Below, in pieces: positions 1 through 6,982 of a DNA stretch of 19,196 nt (its first letter is position 1; each line of letters begins with the position of its first letter). This DNA is from an uncultured Clostridia bacterium (GTDB lineage Bacteria; Bacillota; Clostridia; Christensenellales; Borkfalkiaceae). Under the pieces are notes generated by a model. That model ran no database searches. It had not been told where the DNA came from and saw nothing but the letters and a program-made list of their open reading frames with translations. The position numbers and the translations under genes are program-made. The stretch covers positions 1-19,196 of the forward strand of contig CAKQKN010000039.1 in assembly GCA_934249215.1 (NCBI GenBank), in the 5' to 3' direction.

Positions 1-28
1 GCTCGGAAACTCCAAAAATATAATTTTG

Positions 29-39
29 AGGAGGTAAAA
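29..39 (+). promoter_or_regulatory. Ribosome binding site of the lipoprotein gene
   Basis: AGGAGG at 29-34 lies five bases before the ATG at 40. It is a near-perfect Shine-Dalgarno site and fixes the start of the large lipoprotein. The promoter lies outside or too close to the window edge to judge. Confidence 0.85.
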
Positions 40-3000
40 ATGAACAAGCAATCATTGACGGCATTTATTCTTGCCGTCGTGACGGTTCTGGCTCTCGGTT
101 TGTCGGTCGCTTGTACGACGGAAACGCCCGTTGAGCTGGAAAACTTCGAGGACGTAACGGTCGATGCCGATCTCGGCACCGCGTATGCGCTTCCGTCGCC
201 TGTCGTTTACGATAAGGAGGGGAACGAATATACCGTTACTTACACGGTTAAAACGGCTTCCGGCGCGGACGTCAAGGTTTTTCACCACCAGTTCACGCTT
301 TTGAAGGTCGAACACTATCTGATCACTTGCACTGCTACCATCACGGAAAAAGACGTCAGAACGCGGACCCTAACCCTCAGGGTTAAGGATACCGGTAAGC
401 CCGTCGTTAAATTCGGCGAAGCGAAAACGGGTTACGTCGGAAAGGAATATACTCTTCCCGAAGTTACGATAGCCGACGCTTCCGGCGAAACGATCACTCC
501 CGAAATCAAGCTGTACCTCGTGGACGGCGAGAACAAGACGGAAGTTACGGTCGCAAACGGCAAGTTCACACCGGCAACCCGCGGAACCTATTCCATGGAA
601 GTAACCGCGAAAGACAGCTCGAACAACACTGCCGAAGAAAAAATCGAATTCTACGTCAGAGCGGCTGTCGGTGAAAACAAGTTTGAAGATTTCGACGACG
701 AATACGGCAAATATGCTCTTACGAACAAAGAAAACGGTGTTGCCACCGACGACGCCGAATGGCTCGAAGAGTTCGAAGGAAAGACGGGCGTTATCGCCGC
801 TAAATCGACGAAAGCTTACGGTCCTCACCAGTTCTTCAAGTTCAACATGACCACCGAAGAACTCGCCGCGATCGATTTCGAATACGTTTACGCCGACATT
901 TACGTAACGTATGAAAACGAGGGCAAACTCGTAGATAAGGATCTCAAATTCTACACTTGGAACAGGGAAATCGCAACCGGTAAGACGGGCGAATGGATGA
1001 GACTTAAAATAACGAACGACGTTATTAACGACGCCAACTCGCAATTCTCATTCCTGAAATTGGGCGACGAAACGCCGAGAGAAACCTTTAACCGCGTTAT
1101 GACGACCGGAATCGGAACTTATCTGTTCTATACCCTTGATTCCGATTCGGTAGAAAATCCGGCCGTTGCAGGCAGATATACGGTATATATCGACGAACTC
1201 GGCTGGAAGCCCGTTTACAATATCGAGATGAACCTCGAGAGCGAATATGCACTCGGCGAATACGTCACGTTTAACGCGACCGTCGCTAATCTTTCCGATT
1301 ATACCATGGCTTACGACGTAACCGCTCCTTCGGGAAAGAAAGTCGAAGTCGACAGCGAAAACAAGATTCGTCTTATGGAAGGCGGACAGTATACCGTTAA
1401 GGCTTCCATCGTACACGCGACCGCGGAAGGCGAAGAAACTTTCACGTTCACCGTTACGAGCGACAAGGAGTTCGTCGTCGAAAACTTCACGGCAAGCGGA
1501 ACTCAGTTCGAAGAAATCACCGTTCCCGCGGCTACGTTCGACGGCAACACCGTTCAGCCGATAGTTAAGATCGGCGGCACCGCGATTACTCTTACCGAGG
1601 GCAAGTTCGTTGCCGAAATGTACGGAACTTACACGGTAGAATACGCTTATGACGACGACGGGCTCGTTTATCGCGAAACCAAAGAAATCGCGGTTGCGAA
1701 GGGCGCTTCCAAAGCAAACGAAGTCGAATCTTTCAGCGGTGCAGATTCCGCCAACAACATAAAAGCCGTGGTGCCTATTGAAGATAAAAACCACAATGTC
1801 GAATGGCTTTATGAATTCGCAGGCGAAAAGGGCGTTGTCAAGATGACTCAACAAGGTGCCACTTGGCCCGCATTCACGTTCTTTGCAAACCAACCGATGG
1901 CTACTTATGCCGATTACGATTATCTCGTGGTAAGAGCGTTCTTCCCGTCCGACGTTGACACCTATACCGGATTCGCTTTGGGCGTTACGAACGCGCAATA
2001 TCACAATGACATCGAAAAAGGTAAATGGGTTGACATTGTTTACAACATCAACACGTTCCTCGATAATTGGAAAGATGACAGAACCAAGATGGATTTGAGT
2101 AACGCGCGTATTTGGTCGTGGGAAACTTCTAACAAAGTTGAGCTCTATCTTGCGGACATCAGAGTTGTGAAAGACGTAAAGAAAAGCGGAATAGTCATCG
2201 AAGCGAAATCGGCTTACGACGCTCCCGTTGCGGGCAAAGACCTCGTTTTCGAAGTCAAGAACGGCGAAAATCTCAACTATACGTTCGAAGTAACCGATCC
2301 CGAAGGAAACAAAGTCGAACTTACGGACGGCAAGACCACCGCTATTAAGGGCGTTTACACCTATAAACTCACTTGCGAAGGCTATCTCGGTGAAATCACC
2401 GGAACCGTCGAAGTTTTCGAAGGACTCGCCGTTATCGCATCCGACGTTGAAAACGCGGGTAAGGTCGGCGACGAAATCGCTGTTCCCACGCCCAAGATCG
2501 TATATCAGGGTAAAGAAACCAACGAAGCGACCGTTACCGTTACCGTTAAATACGGCAACGAGGACGTTACTTTTGCGGACGGCAAGTTCACTGCGGCTTA
2601 CTCCGGAGCCTACACCGTAAATTACGCGGTTGAGATCGGCGGAGAAAGCGCGACAAAGACCATAACCTTGAAGGTAATGGAAAACGGCGCGCTCGCAGTA
2701 TTCGATCACGCAAGCAAACTCGACACTCTGATCGGAAACGATTTTGCTAAAGAATTTATCGACGCAACGAAGATTGCCGCAGACGAAACTCTCCCCGCGC
2801 TTCCCGAAGGTGCGACCGGTTATCTGAAACTGACGGGAAAGAGCAGTAATGAGTATGGAACGTTTAACGTCGGTTTCAAGGGTGATTATTTCACCGCAGC
2901 CGATATTAAGGATTCCGATTATATCGAGTTTACGATCCGTTTTGCGTCCGAAAAAACGCACAGAGTGTATTACTTCAACAGATTGCTGGGCACTTACGAA

Positions 3001-3654
3001 GGCGGAAAATGGGTTACGGTAAGAATGCCGGTTGCGATGTTCTCTCAAACCGACAACGTGAATGAATCGCTCAGTACCATCGAACAGTTCTACGCTTGCA
3101 TAACGACCAGACAACTGTTTGTCATCTGGGATTGGTCGGCGACCGAAAACGAAACCGCGTATATCGCGGGCGTTAAACTCGTCAAAGAAGCCGCACACAC
3201 GGAACTCGGCGACAAATGGGTTGACTTTAACAAAGAAAACTGGCAAGATATATTCAAAGCTAAAGGTGGAACAATTGAATGGAGCGACGAATATAACGGC
3301 GTTTACGCTAAAGATTCGGGTGGCTGGGTAAACGTTTACGTTAAGACGGAAAGAAAATTCTCCGAACTTCATAACTATTCGAAGTTGAGAGTTACGTGCA
3401 AAAACGTTGGCGAAAACGTCGGAATATTCGTGCAGAACAGCTTCCAGAATACCTCCGAAGAGGCGCGCTACCTTGTGAGAGAGCCGGGCGAGAACGGAAT
3501 CGTCTATTTCGATATGCCTATTGAGACGCTCATGAAGTATTACTACAAAACGTATTATGGCGGAAACGCAGATTTGGACAACGAACACCGTGCTTTGCTT
3601 ATCGGTAACGCCAACGGTAACTTCGTTATAACCGCAATCGAACTCGTTAAATAA
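40..3654 (+). CDS. Large modular surface lipoprotein with Ig-like and jelly-roll-like domains
   Basis: The 1204-residue product begins with a lipoprotein-type signal: a short basic start, a hydrophobic stretch (8-24) and Cys25 after LSVA. This is a slightly atypical lipobox, with Ser at -3. By eye the rest alternates two module types. Ig-like beta modules lie at about 32-115, 119-207, 396-475, 476-554, 718-795 and 796-880; most end in a G-x-Y-T/S-V/M motif such as GTYTVEYA or GAYTVNYA. Larger jelly-roll-like modules lie at about 211-395, 557-717, 883-1051 and 1053-1204 and close with strands such as ELYLADIRVV, YIAGVKLVKE or FVITAIELVK, as in carbohydrate-binding modules. No catalytic motif was seen. 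It is probably anchored outside the cell and binds glycan or cell-wall material, an inference supported by the glycosidases downstream. The distance and repeats after it suggest a separate transcript. The gene is certain; the function is moderate. Confidence 0.85.
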   Translation: MNKQSLTAFILAVVTVLALGLSVACTTETPVELENFEDVTVDADLGTAYALPSPVVYDKEGNEYTVTYTVKTASGADVKVFHHQFTLLKVEHYLITCTATITEKDVRTRTLTLRVKDTGKPVVKFGEAKTGYVGKEYTLPEVTIADASGETITPEIKLYLVDGENKTEVTVANGKFTPATRGTYSMEVTAKDSSNNTAEEKIEFYVRAAVGENKFEDFDDEYGKYALTNKENGVATDDAEWLEEFEGKTGVIAAKSTKAYGPHQFFKFNMTTEELAAIDFEYVYADIYVTYENEGKLVDKDLKFYTWNREIATGKTGEWMRLKITNDVINDANSQFSFLKLGDETPRETFNRVMTTGIGTYLFYTLDSDSVENPAVAGRYTVYIDELGWKPVYNIEMNLESEYALGEYVTFNATVANLSDYTMAYDVTAPSGKKVEVDSENKIRLMEGGQYTVKASIVHATAEGEETFTFTVTSDKEFVVENFTASGTQFEEITVPAATFDGNTVQPIVKIGGTAITLTEGKFVAEMYGTYTVEYAYDDDGLVYRETKEIAVAKGASKANEVESFSGADSANNIKAVVPIEDKNHNVEWLYEFAGEKGVVKMTQQGATWPAFTFFANQPMATYADYDYLVVRAFFPSDVDTYTGFALGVTNAQYHNDIEKGKWVDIVYNINTFLDNWKDDRTKMDLSNARIWSWETSNKVELYLADIRVVKDVKKSGIVIEAKSAYDAPVAGKDLVFEVKNGENLNYTFEVTDPEGNKVELTDGKTTAIKGVYTYKLTCEGYLGEITGTVEVFEGLAVIASDVENAGKVGDEIAVPTPKIVYQGKETNEATVTVTVKYGNEDVTFADGKFTAAYSGAYTVNYAVEIGGESATKTITLKVMENGALAVFDHASKLDTLIGNDFAKEFIDATKIAADETLPALPEGATGYLKLTGKSSNEYGTFNVGFKGDYFTAADIKDSDYIEFTIRFASEKTHRVYYFNRLLGTYEGGKWVTVRMPVAMFSQTDNVNESLSTIEQFYACITTRQLFVIWDWSATENETAYIAGVKLVKEAAHTELGDKWVDFNKENWQDIFKAKGGTIEWSDEYNGVYAKDSGGWVNVYVKTERKFSELHNYSKLRVTCKNVGENVGIFVQNSFQNTSEEARYLVREPGENGIVYFDMPIETLMKYYYKTYYGGNADLDNEHRALLIGNANGNFVITAIELVK

Positions 3655-3671
3655 GGTTTGATATGAAAGTA

Positions 3672-3770
3672 CGCGGGCGGTTTGCCCGCGGAAAGGTTTG
3701 GCTAAAAAGTCTGCGGGCGGTTTGTCCGCAGACGGATTTTGAAAAAAGGGTTGCGGGCGGTTTGCTCGCA
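3672..3770 (+). repeat. Three consecutive GCGGGCGGTTTG hairpins
   Basis: Three copies of a GCGGGC-GGTTT-G core each form a hairpin with the same five-base loop GGTTT. They lie at 3672-3690 (seven perfect pairs), 3710-3732 (nine pairs including one G-T) and 3752-3770 (seven pairs including one G-T). Stem bases differ between copies, yet pairing is kept (CGCGGGC/GCCCGCG, TCTGCGGGC/GTCCGCAGA, TGCGGGC/GCTCGCA). None is followed by a T-run, so they do not look like ordinary terminators. They may protect the 3' end of the lipoprotein mRNA or be part of a repeat element. Confidence 0.7.
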
Positions 3771-3817
3771 GACGGGCGAGGCTCGGAATGACGAAAAAGG
3801 AAGTCTTTCGTTTCTAA

Positions 3818-3879
3818 TCGTCGTTCCGGGATGAGCCTACTCGACCGACGAGGGATCTATGGGCGCAAGCCCCGCACTT
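3818..3879 (-). repeat. Family A repeat, inverted copy (A1)
   Basis: Read on the minus strand, this copy runs from a GTGCGGGG-type start through AGATCCCTCG to CATCCCGGAACGACGA. It matches the other family A copies but is more diverged. It is head-to-head with the copy at 3901-3965, so a transcript through both could fold into a long imperfect hairpin. Confidence 0.6.
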
Positions 3880-3900
3880 CCGAAAGATAGATTGCGTGAC

Positions 3901-3965
3901 GAGTGCGGCACCTTGTGCCTAGATCCTTCGGAAGCCGAGTAAAAAAGCAAGGCTCAGGATGACGG
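3901..3965 (+). repeat. Family A repeat (A2)
   Basis: A 65-base unit running from GAGTGCGGCACCTTGTGCC through AGATCCTTCGGAAG to GGCTCAGGATGACGG. Similarity to other copies extends about 16 bases upstream (GATAGATTG...), so the full unit may be about 80 bases. It differs from the next copy (3977-4041) at only three positions. Confidence 0.75.
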
Positions 3966-3976
3966 AAAAATTGTTC

Positions 3977-4041
3977 GAGTGCGGCACCTTGTGCCTAGAT
4001 CCTTCGGAAGCTGAGTAAAAAAGCAAGGCTCGGAATGACGG
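3977..4041 (+). repeat. Family A repeat (A3)
   Basis: This 65-base copy is 62/65 identical, by direct comparison, to the copy at 3901-3965, with unit starts 76 bases apart. That closeness points to a recent tandem duplication. It ends in GGCTCGGAATGACGG. Confidence 0.75.
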
Positions 4042-4060
4042 GGTAGAGAATGTAAGGATT

Positions 4061-4174
4061 GCCCTCATCCACCGCAAGCGGTCCCCACTCCGCTTACGCG
4101 TGGCGCGCCCCTTTTGTCGCGTTCCGCGACATTTCCCCCGTTAGGCGGGGGAATCGCCCCGAATTGGGGAAGGC
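4061..4174 (+). repeat. Family B repeat (B1)
   Basis: The unit runs from GCCCTCATCC to GAATTGGGGAAGGC and contains several short inverted repeats (GCAAGCGG.., GTCGCGTTCCGCGAC, CCCCCGTTAGGCGGGGG). It resembles the CCCTCATCC...GGGAAGGC(TT) repeats that, from general knowledge, are dispersed in many gut Bacillota genomes. Another copy begins at 19147. Confidence 0.65.
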
Positions 4175-4193
4175 GAAAGATAGATTGTGTTTC

Positions 4194-4258
4194 GAGAGCG
4201 GCACCTTGTGCCCGGATTCCTCGGAAGCCCGTCAAGGAAGAAAACTCGGAATGACGGG
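4194..4258 (+). repeat. Family A repeat (A4)
   Basis: A more diverged copy, GAGAGCGGCACCTTGTGCCC...CTCGGAATGACGG, preceded by the same AAAGATAGATTG-like lead-in (from about 4176) seen before the copy at 3901. It ends about 40 bases before the next gene. Confidence 0.65.
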
Positions 4259-4299
4259 ATAAAAACAACAACATTTAATTACAACATTTGATTAAGGCT

Positions 4300-5418
4300 A
4301 TGAGAGATTATTTCAAGAAAGGAAACTTTACGTTTGTGTTCCCCATCGACGGGGACTGCATTAACTCCCACGACGGAACCGTCGTGAACGGGGGAATCAA
4401 GATCGAGGCGAGAGTTAAGGCGGACGCCGAAACGCTTTCGATTTGCGGCGTTAAAGCCCAAAAACGCGGCGACGAGTTCGTTGCCGAAATCGTTATTAAA
4501 GACGGAAAAAATACGCTGACCGCGGAAAGCGCGGACGAAAAACAGTCCATAACCGTTTATCGCTTCAAAAAAGCGGAAAAAGGGTACCGCGTGTCGAGCG
4601 ATGATAATATATTGTTTTTGAAAGACATAAACGACAACAAGGATAAATACGCGTCCATTTTCGAAAACCCGTATCTTGCGGGATATAAGAGGGCGCACGA
4701 CGAGTGCGGCGCGAAGGTTCAGCTTAATCTGTTTTACGAAACGGCAGACCTTGCCGGTTTTAGCAGCCCCATCGAATATTTCAATCTTTCGATGATGACG
4801 GACAAGTTCAAGGACGAGTTCCGCGCTAATTCCGACTGGCTTAAACTCACGTTCCACGCGAGAAAGGAAAACCCGTCGCACCCGTACAGAAACGACCCCG
4901 TCGAGGTGATAGCGGAGGATCTTGCCGCGGTCAATCGCGAAATCGTAAGGTTTGCGGGCGAGGAATGCTTGTCCGTCGGGACGACCATTCACTTCGGCGC
5001 GGCGAGCGAGGAAAGCGTCAAAAAGGCGAAAGAACTCGGGTACGACGCGCTTGCGGGATATTTCGAACTTTACGTGGACGGAAGTCCGCTCGTCTCCTAT
5101 TTTTACCCGATCGATCTTATTCTTCACGTCGGGGAGCGCGATTTCTGGGTTGATAACGAGCTCGGGATTTTCTATGCGAGAATCGACCGCGTTATGAACT
5201 ACGACAAGGAGCCGGAAAAGAATATTGCCGCGCTCGAAGAGGTGATGACGCACCCCGGGCGCAACGAGTTTTTCGAAGTGATGATTCACGAACAATATTT
5301 TTACCGCGATTACGCGCTGTATATTCCGGCATTTTTCGATATCGTCGTCGGAACGTGCAAGTGGCTTAAGGCGCACGGGTATGAGCCGCGGTTTATGGAA
5401 GAAGTGTATTCCGACTGA
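4300..5418 (+). CDS. NodB/polysaccharide-deacetylase-like protein with N-terminal Ig-like domain
   Basis: The product has 372 residues from the ATG at 4300. A TTG at 4288 would add four residues, and neither start has a convincing ribosome binding site. There is no signal peptide, so it is probably cytoplasmic. Residues 1-92 look like a small beta-sandwich. Residues from about 96 resemble a NodB-type (beta/alpha) barrel: FLKDI (Asp109) stands where the first metal-binding motif would be, followed by RAHDECGAKVQLNLFYE, SDWLKLTFHAR (His186), GTTIHFG and a late MIHEQYFY block (His330). The family is recalled from similar proteins in sugar-use loci and usually lacks biochemical data, so deacetylase activity is not shown. 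The classic TFDDG motif is not present. The next gene is 72 bases downstream on the same strand with no terminator between, so the two are probably one operon. Gene certain, fold moderate, activity unknown. Confidence 0.65.
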   Translation: MRDYFKKGNFTFVFPIDGDCINSHDGTVVNGGIKIEARVKADAETLSICGVKAQKRGDEFVAEIVIKDGKNTLTAESADEKQSITVYRFKKAEKGYRVSSDDNILFLKDINDNKDKYASIFENPYLAGYKRAHDECGAKVQLNLFYETADLAGFSSPIEYFNLSMMTDKFKDEFRANSDWLKLTFHARKENPSHPYRNDPVEVIAEDLAAVNREIVRFAGEECLSVGTTIHFGAASEESVKKAKELGYDALAGYFELYVDGSPLVSYFYPIDLILHVGERDFWVDNELGIFYARIDRVMNYDKEPEKNIAALEEVMTHPGRNEFFEVMIHEQYFYRDYALYIPAFFDIVVGTCKWLKAHGYEPRFMEEVYSD

Positions 5419-5490
5419 TCGGAAAGTCGTGGAATTTACAGACAAAAGGCTAATTTGACGGACTTAAATTAAATTTTGAAAGGTGAACTT

Positions 5491-6732
5491 ATGAAAGAAG
5501 TCAGAATGGGAGTGATAGGACTCGGCTGCAGAGGACGAGCGCTTTTGCAGACGATCTTTGCTTGCGAGGAAGCGCGCGTTACCGCCGTTTGCGATACGTA
5601 CGCAGACCGCAGAGAAGAAACCGCAAAATCGTTGGAGGAAAGATACGGCGTCGCTCCGTCGGTTTATTCCGATTATAGGGAGCTAATCGCCGACCCCGAT
5701 GTGGATGCCGTTCTGATCTCCTCGTCCTGGGATTGGCATGTGCGTATGGCGACGGACGCCATGCGCGCGGGGAAAATCGTCGCGCTCGAAGTGGGCGGGG
5801 CGTATGATCTCGAGGATTGCCGCTCGCTCGTAAGGACTTACGAGGAAACGCGCACGCCGATCATGATGCTTGAAAACTGCTGTTTTGATCGGTTCGAGTT
5901 GCTCTGCGAATCGCTTTATCGGTCGGGGCGGCTCGGAGAGGTCGTGAATTGCCACGGCGCGTATGCGCACGATCTTCGCGACGAGGTGCTCGGCGGGCAC
6001 GTAAACAGACATTATCGGCTCGAGAATTATATGAGCAGAAACTGTGATAATTATCCGACGCACGAACTCGGACCTATCGCGAGGATCCTCGATATTAACC
6101 GCGGGAACGCGTTCAAGACGCTCGTTTCCGTTTCGAGCAAGGCGGCGGGTCTCGAAGAGTTCGCGAAAAGCGATAAAAATCCCGACAAGTCGCTCGCGGG
6201 GGTTAAGTTTATGCAAGGGGATATCGTAAACACGATAATCACGTGCATGAACGGCGCGACGATCACGCTTACGCTCGATACGACGCTTCCGCGCTATTAT
6301 TCGCGCGAATTTATCGTGCACGGGACGAAGGGAATGTGTAATCAGGAGGCAAATCTCGTTTATCTCGAGGACGATATGAAGGCGCACGAGTTTTTCGAGC
6401 CGCATATGACGATCGGGAAATATCTCAACAACGCCGAAAATTACAAAGAATATTTGCCTGCGGAATGGCTTAATATCACCGAGCGGGAAAAGGATCTCGG
6501 GCACGGCGGAATGGACTATATTATGTTCAAGGCGTTTTTCAAAGCCGTTCTTACCGGGTCGGAAATGCCCGTCGACGTTTACGACGCCGCTGCCTGGATG
6601 AGCGTTACCGCGCTTTCTTCGATGTCGATTGCGGGAGGCGGGGCGATTCAATATTTCCCCGATTTCACTTGCGGAAAGTGGCTGATGAGAAAGCCTGCGT
6701 CCGTGCTTGACCTGCCGAAGGTCGAGAAGTGA
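5491..6732 (+). CDS. Gfo/Idh/MocA-family NAD-dependent protein, GH109-like
   Basis: The product has 413 residues. The ATG at 5491 is chosen over a TTG at 5476 because GAAAGGTG (5478-5485) is well spaced before it. The N-terminal Rossmann fold shows VIGLGCRGR (Gly10, Gly12, Gly15) for NAD(P). The usual EKP motif is replaced by EVGG (Glu100). The second half carries ENYMSRNCDNYPTHELGP (His191), DINRGN and DTTLPRYYSREF...GTKG, a pattern I associate with GH109 glycosidases and close relatives. Those cleave N-acetylgalactosaminides through transient oxidation by tightly bound NAD. There is no signal peptide, so the substrate would be an imported oligosaccharide. It sits directly after the deacetylase-like gene. 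An ordinary sugar dehydrogenase is the main alternative; substrate specificity cannot be read from the sequence. Confidence 0.85.
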   Translation: MKEVRMGVIGLGCRGRALLQTIFACEEARVTAVCDTYADRREETAKSLEERYGVAPSVYSDYRELIADPDVDAVLISSSWDWHVRMATDAMRAGKIVALEVGGAYDLEDCRSLVRTYEETRTPIMMLENCCFDRFELLCESLYRSGRLGEVVNCHGAYAHDLRDEVLGGHVNRHYRLENYMSRNCDNYPTHELGPIARILDINRGNAFKTLVSVSSKAAGLEEFAKSDKNPDKSLAGVKFMQGDIVNTIITCMNGATITLTLDTTLPRYYSREFIVHGTKGMCNQEANLVYLEDDMKAHEFFEPHMTIGKYLNNAENYKEYLPAEWLNITEREKDLGHGGMDYIMFKAFFKAVLTGSEMPVDVYDAAAWMSVTALSSMSIAGGGAIQYFPDFTCGKWLMRKPASVLDLPKVEK

Positions 6733-6776
6733 GTTTTGCTGCGGGATTTGCGTGGCGGCGCAGTTCATGACACTGT

Positions 6777-6841
6777 AAGCCTTCCCTTACGGGGAAGGTG
6801 GCAAATCGAGCGTCTTTCGCGAAGATTTGACGGATGAGGTC
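6777..6841 (-). repeat. Family B repeat, inverted copy (B2a)
   Basis: Plus-strand text runs from AAGCCTTCCCTTACGGGGAAGG to TTTGACGGATGAGG, the reverse of the CCTCATCC...GGGAAGGCTT order at 4061 and 19147. CTTCCC-TTACG-GGGAAG can form a hairpin near the end of the oxidoreductase transcript. Confidence 0.65.
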
Positions 6842-6889
6842 AAAAAAGCAACTGCTAATTCAAAGTCCGTTTCAAACCGTGTCAATCTA

Positions 6890-6959
6890 TGGACCTCTCT
6901 CGTCTTTTACTCGCAAAGCTCGTAAAATCCACTCTCCCCGTTAGGGGAAAGCTTTTTTT
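6890..6959 (+). terminator. Family B repeat half whose end is an intrinsic terminator
   Basis: CTCTCCCC (6932-6939) pairs with GGGGAAAG (6944-6951), giving seven pairs and one mismatch around a GTTA loop, followed by a run of seven T (6953-6959). The hairpin is the GGGGAAAGCTT end of a diverged family B copy (about 6890-6957). It would end transcripts from the upstream oxidoreductase gene only 23 bases before the GH35 start. Confidence 0.65.
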
Positions 6960-6982
6960 ACAAAAAAAAACATAACTTAAAT

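Larger units (their letters stand above)
3655..4299. other. Gene-free stretch filled with repeats and hairpins
   Basis: No credible gene lies here. The short open frames at 4059-4274 fall inside repeats and have no ribosome binding site. In order, the stretch holds three similar hairpins (3672-3770), a partial family A tail (about 3771-3793), an inverted family A copy (about 3818-3879), two near-identical family A copies (3901-3965, 3977-4041), one family B copy (4061-4174) and a further family A copy (4194-4258). An A-rich leader then runs to the next gene. No clear intrinsic terminator with a T-run follows the lipoprotein gene. Confidence 0.8.

Noticed and set aside
370..3588. Long open frames on the minus strand opposite the lipoprotein gene (846 and 224 residues)
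   Set aside because: They are codon-aligned shadows that exist because the sense gene rarely uses TTA, CTA or TCA. Their products are Arg/Phe/Val-rich with no recognisable domain or ribosome binding site.
3672..4258. Possible CRISPR array from regularly repeated units
   Set aside because: Units are long, imperfect, differently oriented and lack uniform unique spacers; no cas gene is present.
4059..4274. Overlapping short frames on both strands in the first repeat region
   Set aside because: They lie inside family A and B repeats, have no ribosome binding site and give low-complexity products.
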